Below, in pieces: positions 29,216-38,900 of a DNA stretch of 64,000 bases. The DNA comes from Segetibacter sp. 3557_3 (GTDB taxonomy: Bacteria > Bacteroidota > Bacteroidia > Chitinophagales > Chitinophagaceae), in NCBI RefSeq assembly GCF_004354985.1, contig NZ_SMSK01000001.1, positions 1,054,001 to 1,118,000 of the forward strand, in the 5' to 3' direction. The notes beneath the pieces were generated by a model. It had not been told where the DNA came from. It did not search any database and saw nothing but the letters and a program-made list of their open reading frames with translations. The translations under genes and the position numbers were made by a program. The stretch's first letter is position 1. Every line of letters starts with the position of its first letter.

Positions 29216-30610
29216 TTATTTAAGTATGTCGAGTATATTGTATAGCTGTCGCACAATCCCCGACGACGAACCGGTGTAGCCATTGATGATGATGGCAAAA
29301 GTATACGAACCGGTTTTTCCGTTTACATAGCCTGTAAAACTTCTTGCTCCGCCGATTGAGCCGCTTTTCATCCGCAGGTTGTTGATTTCAGGTAGTGCCT
29401 GGTAGAACTGGGTAAAGTAGGGTTTGCTTCTGGCGTATTGCATAGCCGTTGTGAGTGCATGTGCAGTTAACCTGTTCTGTGGAGATAAACCGCTGCCGTC
29501 AAGCATGTTGATCTCCGCGGGATCAATGGCACGCTCGCGCCAGAAACGTTTTATCGTTGCGAGCCCGGTATCAGCACTTCCAAACCCCGAATGTTGAAAG
29601 GCTATTGTTTTTACCAGGGCTTCGCCATATAGGTTGATGCTTCGTTTTAAGAACCAGTAATTGATACTGTCAAGCGGAGGGGATTGATGTACCAATAGTT
29701 TATTTGTGACAACTGTTTGGGAAGTAAACTGAGCACTGTCACGCAATGTACCGATGCTCACGTTTAGCGTATTGAGATGGCTGGAAAGGGTGTTGGTGAA
29801 TTGTACGGAAGGATCGGGCATGGCCCCGGAAATGGTAAACGGATCCTCACCAAGGGGAATGGTTCCGCGGACAACCCCTGATGTACTGCCTGGCGCAAGG
29901 TAAATGACGGCGTTATCCCCGCTACCCCGTTTACCCGTGGTGAGCTCACTTACCAGGTGAACCCCATACATCGGCGGCAATGTTGAAACCACGCTTGCAG
30001 GATCACCTTCTTTTCTGCCAGGCTTCAACTTAAGGTCGAATTGATTTTCGCGCCAGTTTAGTGCAGCAACCCCTGCACCATAGTAATTGCCGATGTCATC
30101 CCAGATCCAGCCGCCAGGAATAGTCTGGGTTTCCCAGCTTGCCGCATCAACAAGGATATTTCCACTGATGCTTGTTATGCCGGCACTCTTAACTGCCTTA
30201 GCAAAATTGTCCAGTAGAACCGTCTCTTTAGTTGCGGGATATCGCCAGCTTCCCAAAGTAGGGTCACCGGATCCGGTAAGCACCAGGTTGCCATTTAATA
30301 TTCCGCTACTAATGTTGCCGGTGTAACCTAAGGCTGTTTCAAACCTGAATGATGGTTTTAACAACTCAAGAGCGGCAATGCTGGTCAATATCTTCTGGCT
30401 GCTTGCGGCAGCCAACCCAACCTGGGCATTATGGTCGTAAACAACTTTACCTGTTTCAGCGTTTACTACGTACAAAGCCACAATCGCATGTTTACCCTGG
30501 CTATCGCTTAACAGCTTTCTGATACCGGCGTCGAGTTTTTGTGATAAGCTTTGCGCGAAAAGGGAAATAGGTAAAAAAACAGAAAAAATCAGGAGTTTAC
30601 ACATTCTCAT
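29216..30610 (-). CDS. dacB: D-alanyl-D-alanine carboxypeptidase/endopeptidase (PBP4 family, S13)
   Basis: A 464-residue peptidase S13 enzyme that trims the stem peptide or cuts 4-3 cross-links in peptidoglycan. Signal peptide MCKLLIFSVFLPISLFAQ places it in the periplasm. Motifs: SxxK at Ser70-Lys73 (ASSQK), SxN at 324-326 (SINLYGEAL) and KTG-like KSG at 415-417 (MKSGSIGG). The large insert domain between SxxK and SxN is present, as in E. coli PBP4. The ATG at 30610 or the one two codons later may be used. It is divergent from cinA with a 54 bp shared promoter region. Confidence 0.9.
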   Translation of the reverse strand: MRMCKLLIFSVFLPISLFAQSLSQKLDAGIRKLLSDSQGKHAIVALYVVNAETGKVVYDHNAQVGLAAASSQKILTSIAALELLKPSFRFETALGYTGNISSGILNGNLVLTGSGDPTLGSWRYPATKETVLLDNFAKAVKSAGITSISGNILVDAASWETQTIPGGWIWDDIGNYYGAGVAALNWRENQFDLKLKPGRKEGDPASVVSTLPPMYGVHLVSELTTGKRGSGDNAVIYLAPGSTSGVVRGTIPLGEDPFTISGAMPDPSVQFTNTLSSHLNTLNVSIGTLRDSAQFTSQTVVTNKLLVHQSPPLDSINYWFLKRSINLYGEALVKTIAFQHSGFGSADTGLATIKRFWRERAIDPAEINMLDGSGLSPQNRLTAHALTTAMQYARSKPYFTQFYQALPEINNLRMKSGSIGGARSFTGYVNGKTGSYTFAIIINGYTGSSSGIVRQLYNILDILK

Positions 30611-30664
30611 ACTTGTGACTACATTGCGCTAAAATTAAAGGATACTTACAACCTCACCAATTGT

Positions 30665-31936
30665 ATGACTAAAGCACCGGTTTCTGCAACCATTATAACC
30701 ATCGGAGATGAACTGCTGATTGGCCAGACCATAGATACGAACAGTGCCTGGATGGCACAGGAACTTAACAAACTTGGAATATGGGTTAAACGCCGTGTGG
30801 CGGTTGGCGACGTGTACGATGAAATCTGGCGTGCACTTGATGAAGAACGTAAGCAGGCAGACATTATATTGATGACCGGTGGACTTGGGCCTACTGCCGA
30901 CGACATTACCAAGCCATTATTATGCGAGTACTTTGGCGGGAAGATGCGTGTTGATGAAGCAGCACTGGAGAATGTAAAAACCATTTTTCAGAAGTACCTG
31001 AACAGGCCCTTGCTCGAGCGAAATCTAAAACAGGCCGAGGTGCCCGATGTTTGTACCGTAATACAAAATGCTAATGGAACTGCGCCAGGCATGTGGTTCG
31101 AAAAAGAAGGCACCGTGTTTATTAGTATGCCGGGGGTTCCTTTTGAGATGAAGGGCATGATGCAGGATTACGTTTTGCCCCGGCTCCCCTCTATTTTCCG
31201 GTTGCAGTCTGTAGTACATAAAACGCTTTTGGTGGCCGGCATTGGGGAGTCTTTCCTGGCGGAACGGCTAATGGATTATGAAGCGAGCCTGCCGGATTAC
31301 GTAAAGCTGGCTTACCTCCCGCACTACAGTTTACTTCGCCTAAGGCTAACCGGCCGAGGTGATGACCAGGCAGCGGTACTTGCCGAAGTAAACAGGTTAT
31401 TCGGCATATTACAGGAGGAAGTAGCCGATGTGATGGTGATCAACGAAGACATAACGCTTGAAGAAGCCATTGGTAAAAACCTGGTCAGGCAAGGAAAAAC
31501 GCTATCTCTCGCCGAGAGTTGCACTGGCGGATACATCTCACACCTGATAACCCGTGTTCCGGGCTCTTCAGCCTATTATGTCGGAGGAGTTGTTTCTTAC
31601 GATAACAGCATAAAAGAGCAGGTGCTTGGGGTGAATGCCGACACACTGGATAATTCCGGAGCCGTGAGTGAAGAAACCGTTTGGCAAATGGCTAATGGAG
31701 TTCGTCAGTTAATGGCCACCGACTATTCGGTTGCGGTCAGCGGCATTATGGGACCAGGCGGCGGAACGGCTGATAAACCTGTAGGATTGGTTTGGATAGG
31801 GGTATCAGGGCATGGTAAAACCGTTACGCAAAAGTTCAACTTTCGCTTTGACCGTACACGGAATATCGAACTCACTGCGGTTAATGCCCTTAACATGTTG
31901 AGAATACTTATGCGGGAACACGAAACCGTGGCTTAA
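30665..31936 (+). CDS. cinA: CinA-family protein (nicotinamide-nucleotide amidase)
   Basis: A 423-residue CinA. The N-terminal MoaB/MogA-like domain (about 8-175: TIGDELLIGQTIDTNSAW, MTGGLGPTADDITK) acts as ADP-ribose pyrophosphatase in studied relatives. The C-terminal amidase domain (about 258-420: LAESCTGGYISHLITRVPGS, SGIMGPGGGTADKPVGLVW) is the nicotinamide mononucleotide deamidase of pyridine-nucleotide recycling. Length and order are normal. It is divergent from the dacB-type gene. Confidence 0.93.
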   Translation: MTKAPVSATIITIGDELLIGQTIDTNSAWMAQELNKLGIWVKRRVAVGDVYDEIWRALDEERKQADIILMTGGLGPTADDITKPLLCEYFGGKMRVDEAALENVKTIFQKYLNRPLLERNLKQAEVPDVCTVIQNANGTAPGMWFEKEGTVFISMPGVPFEMKGMMQDYVLPRLPSIFRLQSVVHKTLLVAGIGESFLAERLMDYEASLPDYVKLAYLPHYSLLRLRLTGRGDDQAAVLAEVNRLFGILQEEVADVMVINEDITLEEAIGKNLVRQGKTLSLAESCTGGYISHLITRVPGSSAYYVGGVVSYDNSIKEQVLGVNADTLDNSGAVSEETVWQMANGVRQLMATDYSVAVSGIMGPGGGTADKPVGLVWIGVSGHGKTVTQKFNFRFDRTRNIELTAVNALNMLRILMREHETVA

Positions 31937-32054
31937 CACCTCCTTTATACCTTTAGCCATAACAGCGCGTTTTGTTAATGTGCGGCAAAACGGACATCTT
32001 TGCAAGCTTGACAAGCTTTGCCAGTTATGATATTCCAATGGATATTGTTTTACC

Positions 32055-32131
32055 GTACAGTAGTGCGACCCACAGGCAGGTTGGGATACAGCGCAAGGAT
32101 GTTGAGAAAAGAACAAATGCCCGGACCAAAA
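32055..32131 (+). repeat. Dispersed intergenic repeat, degenerate copy i
   Basis: Starts GTACAGTAGTGCGACCCA and ends ATGCCCGGACCAAAATC, both blocks recognisable but diverged. It sits between cinA and the E2 gene. Confidence 0.35.
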
Positions 32132-32153
32132 TCATCCTATCAATAATTACAGC

Positions 32154-33596
32154 ATGGCAACAGTGGATTTGATTATGCCTAAACTTGGCGAGAGTATTAC
32201 CGAAGCCACCGTTTTGAAATGGCATAAAAAACCAGGCGATCGCGTAGAACTTGATGAAACGGTGCTCGACATTGCCACCGACAAGGTGGACAGTGAAGTA
32301 CCGTCAACAGCCGAGGGCAGGATCGCTGAAATACTGTATGACGTAAATGATGTAGTTCCCATTGGTAAGGTTATAGCAAGAATTGAAACTGATGTAAACG
32401 CAACCTTAGGCAATCAACCAACACCAACTCCCGCTGCAACTCAAACCCAGGCTCCCGCCCAGGTGGAATCAGAACCTACAACAGACGCAATACCTTTCGT
32501 TCCACATTCACCGGGGAGTGCAGCACCAATTGCAGGCACCAACCGTTTTTATTCACCATTGGTTTTGAACATTGCGAATAGTGAAGGCATAGCGCTGAGT
32601 GAACTTGAACATATGGCAGGCAGCGGGGCTGATGGCAGGGTAACGAAAAAAGATATTCTGCTATACCTGGAAAATAAGCGAACCGGCAGGCCTATACCCA
32701 TGCGCGGCCAGGAGAAAGCGCCTGAGAAGAGTAGCAAAGACCAGGAGGTTGATTTACCGCAGCAAAAACCGGCACCCGAAAACAAAGCTGTCGAAACAGC
32801 GGCAAGCCTGGACGAAATACCTGTTGAGAAGTCAAAGATTGCTGAAGCGCCTGATCGCACCAATGTTGCCCCTCAGCCTGTACAGGGTAATGTTGAAATT
32901 ATCGAAATGGACCGTATGCGTAAGCTGATCGCTAAACATATGGTAGACAGTAAGCATACCAGCCCGCATGTAACCAGCTTTTCAGAAGCCGACGTGACCA
33001 ATATGGTGATGTGGCGTGAAAAGGTGAAAAAAGACTTTGAACATCGCGAAGGAACGAAAATCACGTTCACCCCAATGTTTATTGAGTGCGTAGCAAAGGT
33101 GATTAAACAATTTCCATTTGTTAATTGCTCTGTCGATGGAGAACGGATTATTTTAAAAAAGGATATCAACATTGGTATGGCCACTGCCCTACCTAGTGGC
33201 AACCTGATTGTTCCGATCATAAAAAATGCCGACCACCTGAACCTTGTAGGCTTAAGTAAGTCGGTAAACTCTCTTGCTGATAATGCCCGTAAAAATGCAT
33301 TAAAGTCGGATGACATATCCGGTGGCACGTTCACCATTACAAACGTGGGTACATTCGGGAGCCTTATGGGTACACCAATCATTAATCAACCCCAGGTAGC
33401 GATTCTAGCGGTTGGTGCAATTAAGAAAAGACCCGTTGTAATAGAAACTACGGACGGTGATGCTATCGGGATCCGGCATATGATGTACCTCTCACTTAGC
33501 TACGATCACCGGGTTGTAGATGGTAGTGTCGGGGCGAGCTTTTTAACCGCAGTAGCAAAAGAATTTGAAAACTGGGACGTTAACCGCAAAACATAG
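32154..33596 (+). CDS. 2-oxoacid dehydrogenase E2 component (dihydrolipoamide acyltransferase)
   Basis: A 480-residue E2 core protein of a 2-oxoacid dehydrogenase complex (branched-chain, pyruvate or 2-oxoglutarate type). One lipoyl domain (1-78) has lipoyl-lysine Lys44 in ATDKVDSEVP. A Pro/Ala/Gln-rich linker follows, then the E3/E1-binding domain (about 132-170: FYSPLVLNIANSEGI, GADGRVTKKDIL), a second linker, and the catalytic domain (about 245-480) with SLSYDHRVVDGSVG and catalytic His452. Which oxoacid is used cannot be decided; E1 and E3 genes are not in the window. Confidence 0.9.
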   Translation: MATVDLIMPKLGESITEATVLKWHKKPGDRVELDETVLDIATDKVDSEVPSTAEGRIAEILYDVNDVVPIGKVIARIETDVNATLGNQPTPTPAATQTQAPAQVESEPTTDAIPFVPHSPGSAAPIAGTNRFYSPLVLNIANSEGIALSELEHMAGSGADGRVTKKDILLYLENKRTGRPIPMRGQEKAPEKSSKDQEVDLPQQKPAPENKAVETAASLDEIPVEKSKIAEAPDRTNVAPQPVQGNVEIIEMDRMRKLIAKHMVDSKHTSPHVTSFSEADVTNMVMWREKVKKDFEHREGTKITFTPMFIECVAKVIKQFPFVNCSVDGERIILKKDINIGMATALPSGNLIVPIIKNADHLNLVGLSKSVNSLADNARKNALKSDDISGGTFTITNVGTFGSLMGTPIINQPQVAILAVGAIKKRPVVIETTDGDAIGIRHMMYLSLSYDHRVVDGSVGASFLTAVAKEFENWDVNRKT

Positions 33597-33655
33597 CATT
33601 CGGCAGATTATTGAATTCCGGTAAGTTAAATGTGCGGGTTGCCCGACAAATAGCC

Positions 33656-34387
33656 ATGTTAAAAAAATTAAAGCTTTTCAAAGCCAACTTCTTCTTGTTG
33701 GCTTTTTTCATCTCGATACAGGTTAACGGGCAAACCCCGGGGCTTGGAACCTGGAACGTAATAAACGGCAAGTTTACCTTTAATAACAAGTGGAGTACCT
33801 TTTTTGAAGCACAAGCACGTTCCCAAAAATTTTATTACGACTTTCATTACCACGAGTATAAAGGAGGCATAGGCTACAATTTTCGAAAGCAGCTTTCGGT
33901 AGTGGTCGCGATGGGTCAGTATGTAACCTATTCGCCGGATGCGAATTTCAAGACTGTACAAACAAGCGAATTCAGGACCTGGCAGCAGTTTACCGTAACA
34001 AACGATATTGACCGGGTAAAACTTGAGCATCGCTACCGCGTGGAACAACGTTTTTTTAGCTCCGGTTTCAGAAATCGTTTCCGGTACCGTGTTAATGCCA
34101 TTCTGCCGTTGAATAAACGGGAGGTAGAAACAAATACGGTGTACCTGAATTCCTTTAACGAAATATTCCTTAACAACCGGAAACCCCACTTCGAGCGGAA
34201 TAGATTTTTTCTCGGCGTAGGGTACCAGTTTTCGGAACTCTTTACCTTGCAGTCGGGCTACCTAAGACAATACGACTACCGTGCCGACGGCGCCGGAACG
34301 GTGAAAGATTACTTTCAAACATCATTGCTTTTTAGCATCAATGAGTCACGAAGTGAAAGGGGAAGACGCCCCGGATCAGTTGACTAA
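33656..34387 (+). CDS. DUF2490 outer-membrane protein
   Basis: A 243-residue secreted protein of the DUF2490 family. The start at 33656 (MLKKLKLFKANFFLLAFFIS) gives the signal peptide; an upstream frame extension lacks one. The rest is strand-rich and aromatic (FEAQARSQKFYYDFHYHEYK, LEHRYRVEQRFF, GVGYQFSELFTLQSGYLRQY), consistent with a small outer-membrane barrel. Function is not established for the family. It lies 59 bp after the E2 gene, which may be read-through or its own unit. Confidence 0.8.
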   Translation: MLKKLKLFKANFFLLAFFISIQVNGQTPGLGTWNVINGKFTFNNKWSTFFEAQARSQKFYYDFHYHEYKGGIGYNFRKQLSVVVAMGQYVTYSPDANFKTVQTSEFRTWQQFTVTNDIDRVKLEHRYRVEQRFFSSGFRNRFRYRVNAILPLNKREVETNTVYLNSFNEIFLNNRKPHFERNRFFLGVGYQFSELFTLQSGYLRQYDYRADGAGTVKDYFQTSLLFSINESRSERGRRPGSVD

Positions 34388-34553
34388 TGTTTTTGTACTG
34401 CAATTTCAGTTCCTTTGTTGTAACCCTGCGCTACATCCCCTTCAGGAATTTTTGGCCTGGCAATCGTTATCGACAGGTTAAACCGTTCTAATTATTTATG
34501 ATATAATAAGTGTTATGATGTAAATTGATGTGAAGTTCACCAAAGCACATCGT

Positions 34554-35264
34554 ATGAAAACATTGTCTGAAACATGGTTTGCTGAAGGCTATATCGATTT
34601 CGAGCTCAAAAAATATACATTGCTGGCCTATCTGCAGGAAGTTGGAAAATACTTCAATGAGCATAAGCTATATCCCCAACTTGCTGATGTAATCTTTCAT
34701 TACAACAACATTGTTTCATTTAGGGAAAACAAAAAGTTTCTCCAGGAGCACTTTCCAAAACAGCTTACAGAGATTAACATCAAAAAACTTCAACTCGTTT
34801 ACGAGCGAATGATTGAAGACGATGAACTGATGAAGGAACTTGAAGAGATCATCCAATTTTCTGCAACCAGGATCAAAGGCACGATCCAGAATGGAGCGGA
34901 AATATATGAATATGTTGAAACCAAACTGATCATAGCCCCGGTTGGCCTTGTACCGCTCGATACTAATGAAGGTTACCTTATGTTGCGCGATGTAAAGGGA
35001 AATGCAACAACAGTGTATCATTACCGGCTTTCCATTTTTGAAAAACACGATGAAAAGTACCGCGGTATCCATACCCATTATATTCAGCAATGGCAGCGGA
35101 GTGTGAGCAACTCACCCGAAAGCATAAAAGCGGAACTCATCCGAAACCGTAAAGAACTGCCAAACCCGGCAGTGTATCATATCGACACTGACCTCGCCTA
35201 TCCGCTTGAAGAAACGTTGTTGCCGATAGCAAAGCGATCTTTTGTAAAGTTCATCAGCAAATAA
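34554..35264 (+). CDS. Conserved hypothetical protein
   Basis: A 236-residue soluble protein starting MKTLSETWFAEGYIDFELKK at 34554; an earlier in-frame codon at 34530 adds eight residues. It has no signal peptide or membrane helix. An all-helical first half (TLLAYLQEVGKYFNEHKL, LVYERMIEDDELMKELEEII) is followed by a mixed strand-rich second half (ETKLIIAPVGLVPLDTNEGY, HYRLSIFEKHDEKYRGIHTH). It resembles a Bacteroidetes-specific hypothetical family I cannot name. No partner genes suggest a role. Confidence 0.75.
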   Translation: MKTLSETWFAEGYIDFELKKYTLLAYLQEVGKYFNEHKLYPQLADVIFHYNNIVSFRENKKFLQEHFPKQLTEINIKKLQLVYERMIEDDELMKELEEIIQFSATRIKGTIQNGAEIYEYVETKLIIAPVGLVPLDTNEGYLMLRDVKGNATTVYHYRLSIFEKHDEKYRGIHTHYIQQWQRSVSNSPESIKAELIRNRKELPNPAVYHIDTDLAYPLEETLLPIAKRSFVKFISK

Positions 35265-35689
35265 TCCTGCCATTTACACCTGTCTACGCTCCAGAGATTG
35301 ATGATCATTCCGGCTGTCGGGGAATTATTATGCCCAGGTAAAAGCCAGCTATTTCCAACGTTTTTGTTATTGAACCTAATCCAAAAAACGACTGTTGCCA
35401 GCAGCATACTGCGGTCCTGAAGGAACATATTTAACCAACAGCTCGAATGCAGTTGCATGGCTAGTTCATAACGATACAAACTCTGCACGAATGTTCCTGG
35501 TGGCGAACCGGACATGGATCCCTCATTATTGTCGCCAACGAACCGGGTTCTGTTGGGTTTCAAATCCGGATGTACTGTTGGCAATACAATTTGGTGCAAC
35601 AGTTTGGATCTAAAACCAGAACGATAGGAGGTTTTGAAAACAAAAAGGCTGCCTTCGAAAAGGCAGCCTGAAAATTGATCACCGCTGTA
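35265..35689. other. Gene-free interval between convergent genes
   Basis: About 425 bp with the terminator of the PID-CTERM-like gene at 35646-35669. I see nothing else in it. Confidence 0.6.
35646..35669 (-). terminator. Rho-independent terminator
   Basis: Hairpin AGGCTGCCTT / AAGGCAGCCT with loop CGAA, followed on the minus strand by TTTTGTTTTC. It ends the transcript of the giant surface protein and the small PID-CTERM-like gene. Confidence 0.85.
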
Positions 35690-35899
35690 TTAAAGTTCGG
35701 AGGTATTCCTTTTTTTGCGTTCGTCGCGAACTTTCTTAATTCCGTAGCCAACGCCCGCAGCTATGAGTACCGTAAGACCGCCGTCGATGGGTACATCAGG
35801 ATCCTCACCCGGATCCTGAGCATAAGTAATAATCGGCAGCAATGCGGCTGCAACAGATAGAAGAGAAAAAACAATTTTTGTTTTTAATGCTTGCTTCAT
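35690..35899 (-). CDS. Small PID-CTERM-like sorting-domain protein
   Basis: A 69-residue protein that is almost only targeting signals: signal peptide (MKQALKTKIVFSLLSVAAAL, then LPIITYAQ), a short acidic linker (DPGEDPDVP), and a C-terminal tripartite signal of the PID-CTERM type: PIDGG, a hydrophobic helix (LTVLIAAGVGYGI) and a basic tail (KKVRDERKKR). Such C termini are treated as protein-sorting signals in Bacteroidetes; the mature part is only a few residues. It starts 14 bp after the stop of the giant T9SS protein on the same strand and shares its terminator, so they are very likely one operon. Function is unknown. Confidence 0.8.
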   Translation of the reverse strand: MKQALKTKIVFSLLSVAAALLPIITYAQDPGEDPDVPIDGGLTVLIAAGVGYGIKKVRDERKKRNTSEL

Positions 35900-35913
35900 A
35901 TAAATAATGGATT

Positions 35914-38900
35914 CTAATTGATGATTTTTATAGTTTCTTTTTTGTTGCCTGCTGAAATAATCTCAAGTATATATTGTCCTTTCAACAAGCGGTTACCAGC
36001 ATTGATCGGTTCGGTACTGCTACCCTCTTCATGAGAAACCTGGCTGGTTAACACTGCCTGTCCTAATGCATTTACCAAACGCACCGTGTACAATCCCTGT
36101 GGCTTGTTCACAAACTGAAGATTGATCATTCCATTTGTAACCGGATTTGGATAGACCTGGAAGAACGACCTTTTCTTACCAACTTCTACGTTTACTACAG
36201 CACTGTACTGTTCTTGTCCCCCAGTTGAAACTATTTTGATCCGGTAGAAGTTAGACCCTTCTGATACAGTTTTGTCTAGCCATTGATAGGTTGCGTCACC
36301 ATTGTTCAAGGCTTTTTGTGAATTAACAGCGTTAAAGGTACGACCGTCGGTTGATTTTTCAACTTCGTAGCTAGCGGTATTTGTCTCATTTTGTACTTTC
36401 CACTCCAGGGCGATGTTGTTACCCTGCTGCAACGCTTTCACCGAACGCATTGTTACGGGAAGCGCATTTGCCGGACTCAACACGATCATAAACCGGTCGT
36501 TTGCTGAAGATCCGGGGTCTGCATTAACATCAAAGGATACAGTAGTGGTGGTTGTAAGACTTACTGGAATTTGCGTGTTTTTGTATTTGTCTACAACATA
36601 TCCAACTAAACCTTCAGGCATGTTTTTACCGGTTACTTCCAGTTGATAAGACTTCACACCCATGTTCGTTATATCAAGGTAAATCGTATCTGTTGCAGCA
36701 ACCTCATGGCGTTTTTCAACGATCATCAGCTTGTTCTCCCTGCGTAATCCAAGGTTTTCTGCGAAGTTGCTGATCTTGATTACGTCTTCATGAGTTACAG
36801 CCGGTGAGTATGATTTATCAAACCGAACCCTCGTGCCATCTGCGAGCGTTGTGCTATTGTCGGCAGCTACGATCATCAGGTTGGTTAAGAGTTGGGGCTG
36901 CGCGTCCTGTGTTCTGAACGGATTAACTGTAGATACCTGATCCGTTTTTGAAGCTTCGGTAAATACAACGTTAGCATCGCTACCTGAAGCCTTCAACAGG
37001 AAGGCCTGACCTGAATGAAGGTAACGAAGCGTATTGTCACTGGTTGTTCCACCAGCAATTTCAGGAGTTTGACGGTAGGTATTTGCCCCTGTTCTTTCTA
37101 CTACCCTAAAGCCTCCCACACCAAAACGCCCGGTGAGGTTTGCATCCCAAATGTAGTACTGCTGGTTCAGGTTGGGTGTAGTTGCTATGGTTTCGAAGTC
37201 GACAGGTGACGCGTAAGGATTACCCACAAGTGTATAGCCTGGGCCGGTTGATGAAACCACCTGCGCTTGGGTACCCATTTTAAGGTTTCCCATGCTACGG
37301 AGGGTTGTTGGGGTATGAAGGCTGTTGAATGGTGTAGCGGTCCTATCTCCCCTTACGAATAACATGTAACCAGGATTTGTTGACAATGGAACCAATGTGG
37401 AAGGAACATTCGACCACGTTGCACCTGCCGTTCCACCCTGATTGTGCATCAATATTGATGAAGCCGGTGAAGTCATATCAAATCCATTTGAACCATTAAA
37501 CAGTGGTGAGGTGATGATTGTACCAGAGTCTGCAATGTTGCGTCCATTCTCCTGCCAGGTTTCCCTGATGGTGCGTGAACCCGCAACTGGTACACTCAAC
37601 AGGCGCCATGCTCTTCTGCCGTTATCAGGAATGTAACGTTCAACTGTAACCTCGCCATTTATTGTCCCGGAAGATGGTCCTACCGATGCAGTACCAGCAG
37701 CACCTGATCTTACGATCATATTAGCTCCACCGGTAACAGTAAGCGTACCATTAACTGTGATGTCGAAGCCCGTACCGTCGTTGATGTTGAGTTGACTACC
37801 TGTAGTTACCGTTAGCGCACCAGAAGGTGACACTGTTGTTTGATCGGTAGTAACAGGGCTTGCAACAGCAACCGCATGACCCACGGTTATTGTACCAGCC
37901 CTGAAGTCGGGGCTGATTGTAGCCGGACTAATTACAGTGGTGCTGAAGTTATCTGGCGATGACTCCCAGGTATTTGCATCACCCCAATTGCCGTTCTGGC
38001 GTGTACGGAAGTTGTCAGTAATACTACTTCCTGCAGAGCTGCCAGAAGTTGAACCCGTTCCGGCTGCACTAAATGCTGTCAGGACGTTATCACCATTTCT
38101 TGCCTGAATCGTAAAGCTGTAGCTGGTTGATGGAGTCAGACCCGTAACGGTTCTTGTTCCCCAAGCTGCAATTGTCTGGAACACCGGTGTTGCTCCAAGT
38201 GTACCATTTGCCTGTACATACTGTCCCCCTACTGCAATTGCATAAACTGTTGTTGCAGGATTACCGTTTGCTGAAGAGGCAAGCGATACATCAAGTGTGC
38301 TGGTTGTAGCATTGCTTACCGTTGGTGCACCTGGTGTGTTTGCCAGGGTGTAAAACGCTACGTCGTTGCCATTGCTGGTTCCACCGGCGTTAACACCAAC
38401 AGCACGGTAGTGGTATTGGGTATTTGGGGCAAGTGATGATATTGTTGCTGAAACCGCGGTTGCTGATGTACCCGTAACCGGTGAAGGTGTAGCAGGAACA
38501 GAAGAACCATAAGCGGCTGTAAGCCCATATTCAAACGTAACGGTGGTTGAAGAACCATTTGCATTAACAGAACCATTCAATGTGGCAGCAGTTGTGCTAA
38601 CCGCAGTCGGTGCATTGGTGGTAACGGTTGCTGAATTCGGAGGAGCAAGTGTTGAACCCGTTCCGGCTGCACTAGATGCTGTCAGAACGTTATCGCCGTT
38701 TCTTGCCTGGGCGGTAAAGCTATAGCTGGTTGAAGGGGTCAGACCGGTAACGGTTCTTGTTCCCCATGCTGCAATTGTCTGGAACACCGGTGTTGCTCCA
38801 AGTGTACCATTTGCCTGTACATACTGGCCACCTACTGCAATTGCATAAACTGTTGTTGCAGGATTACCGTTTGCTGAAGAGGCAAGCGATACATCAAGTG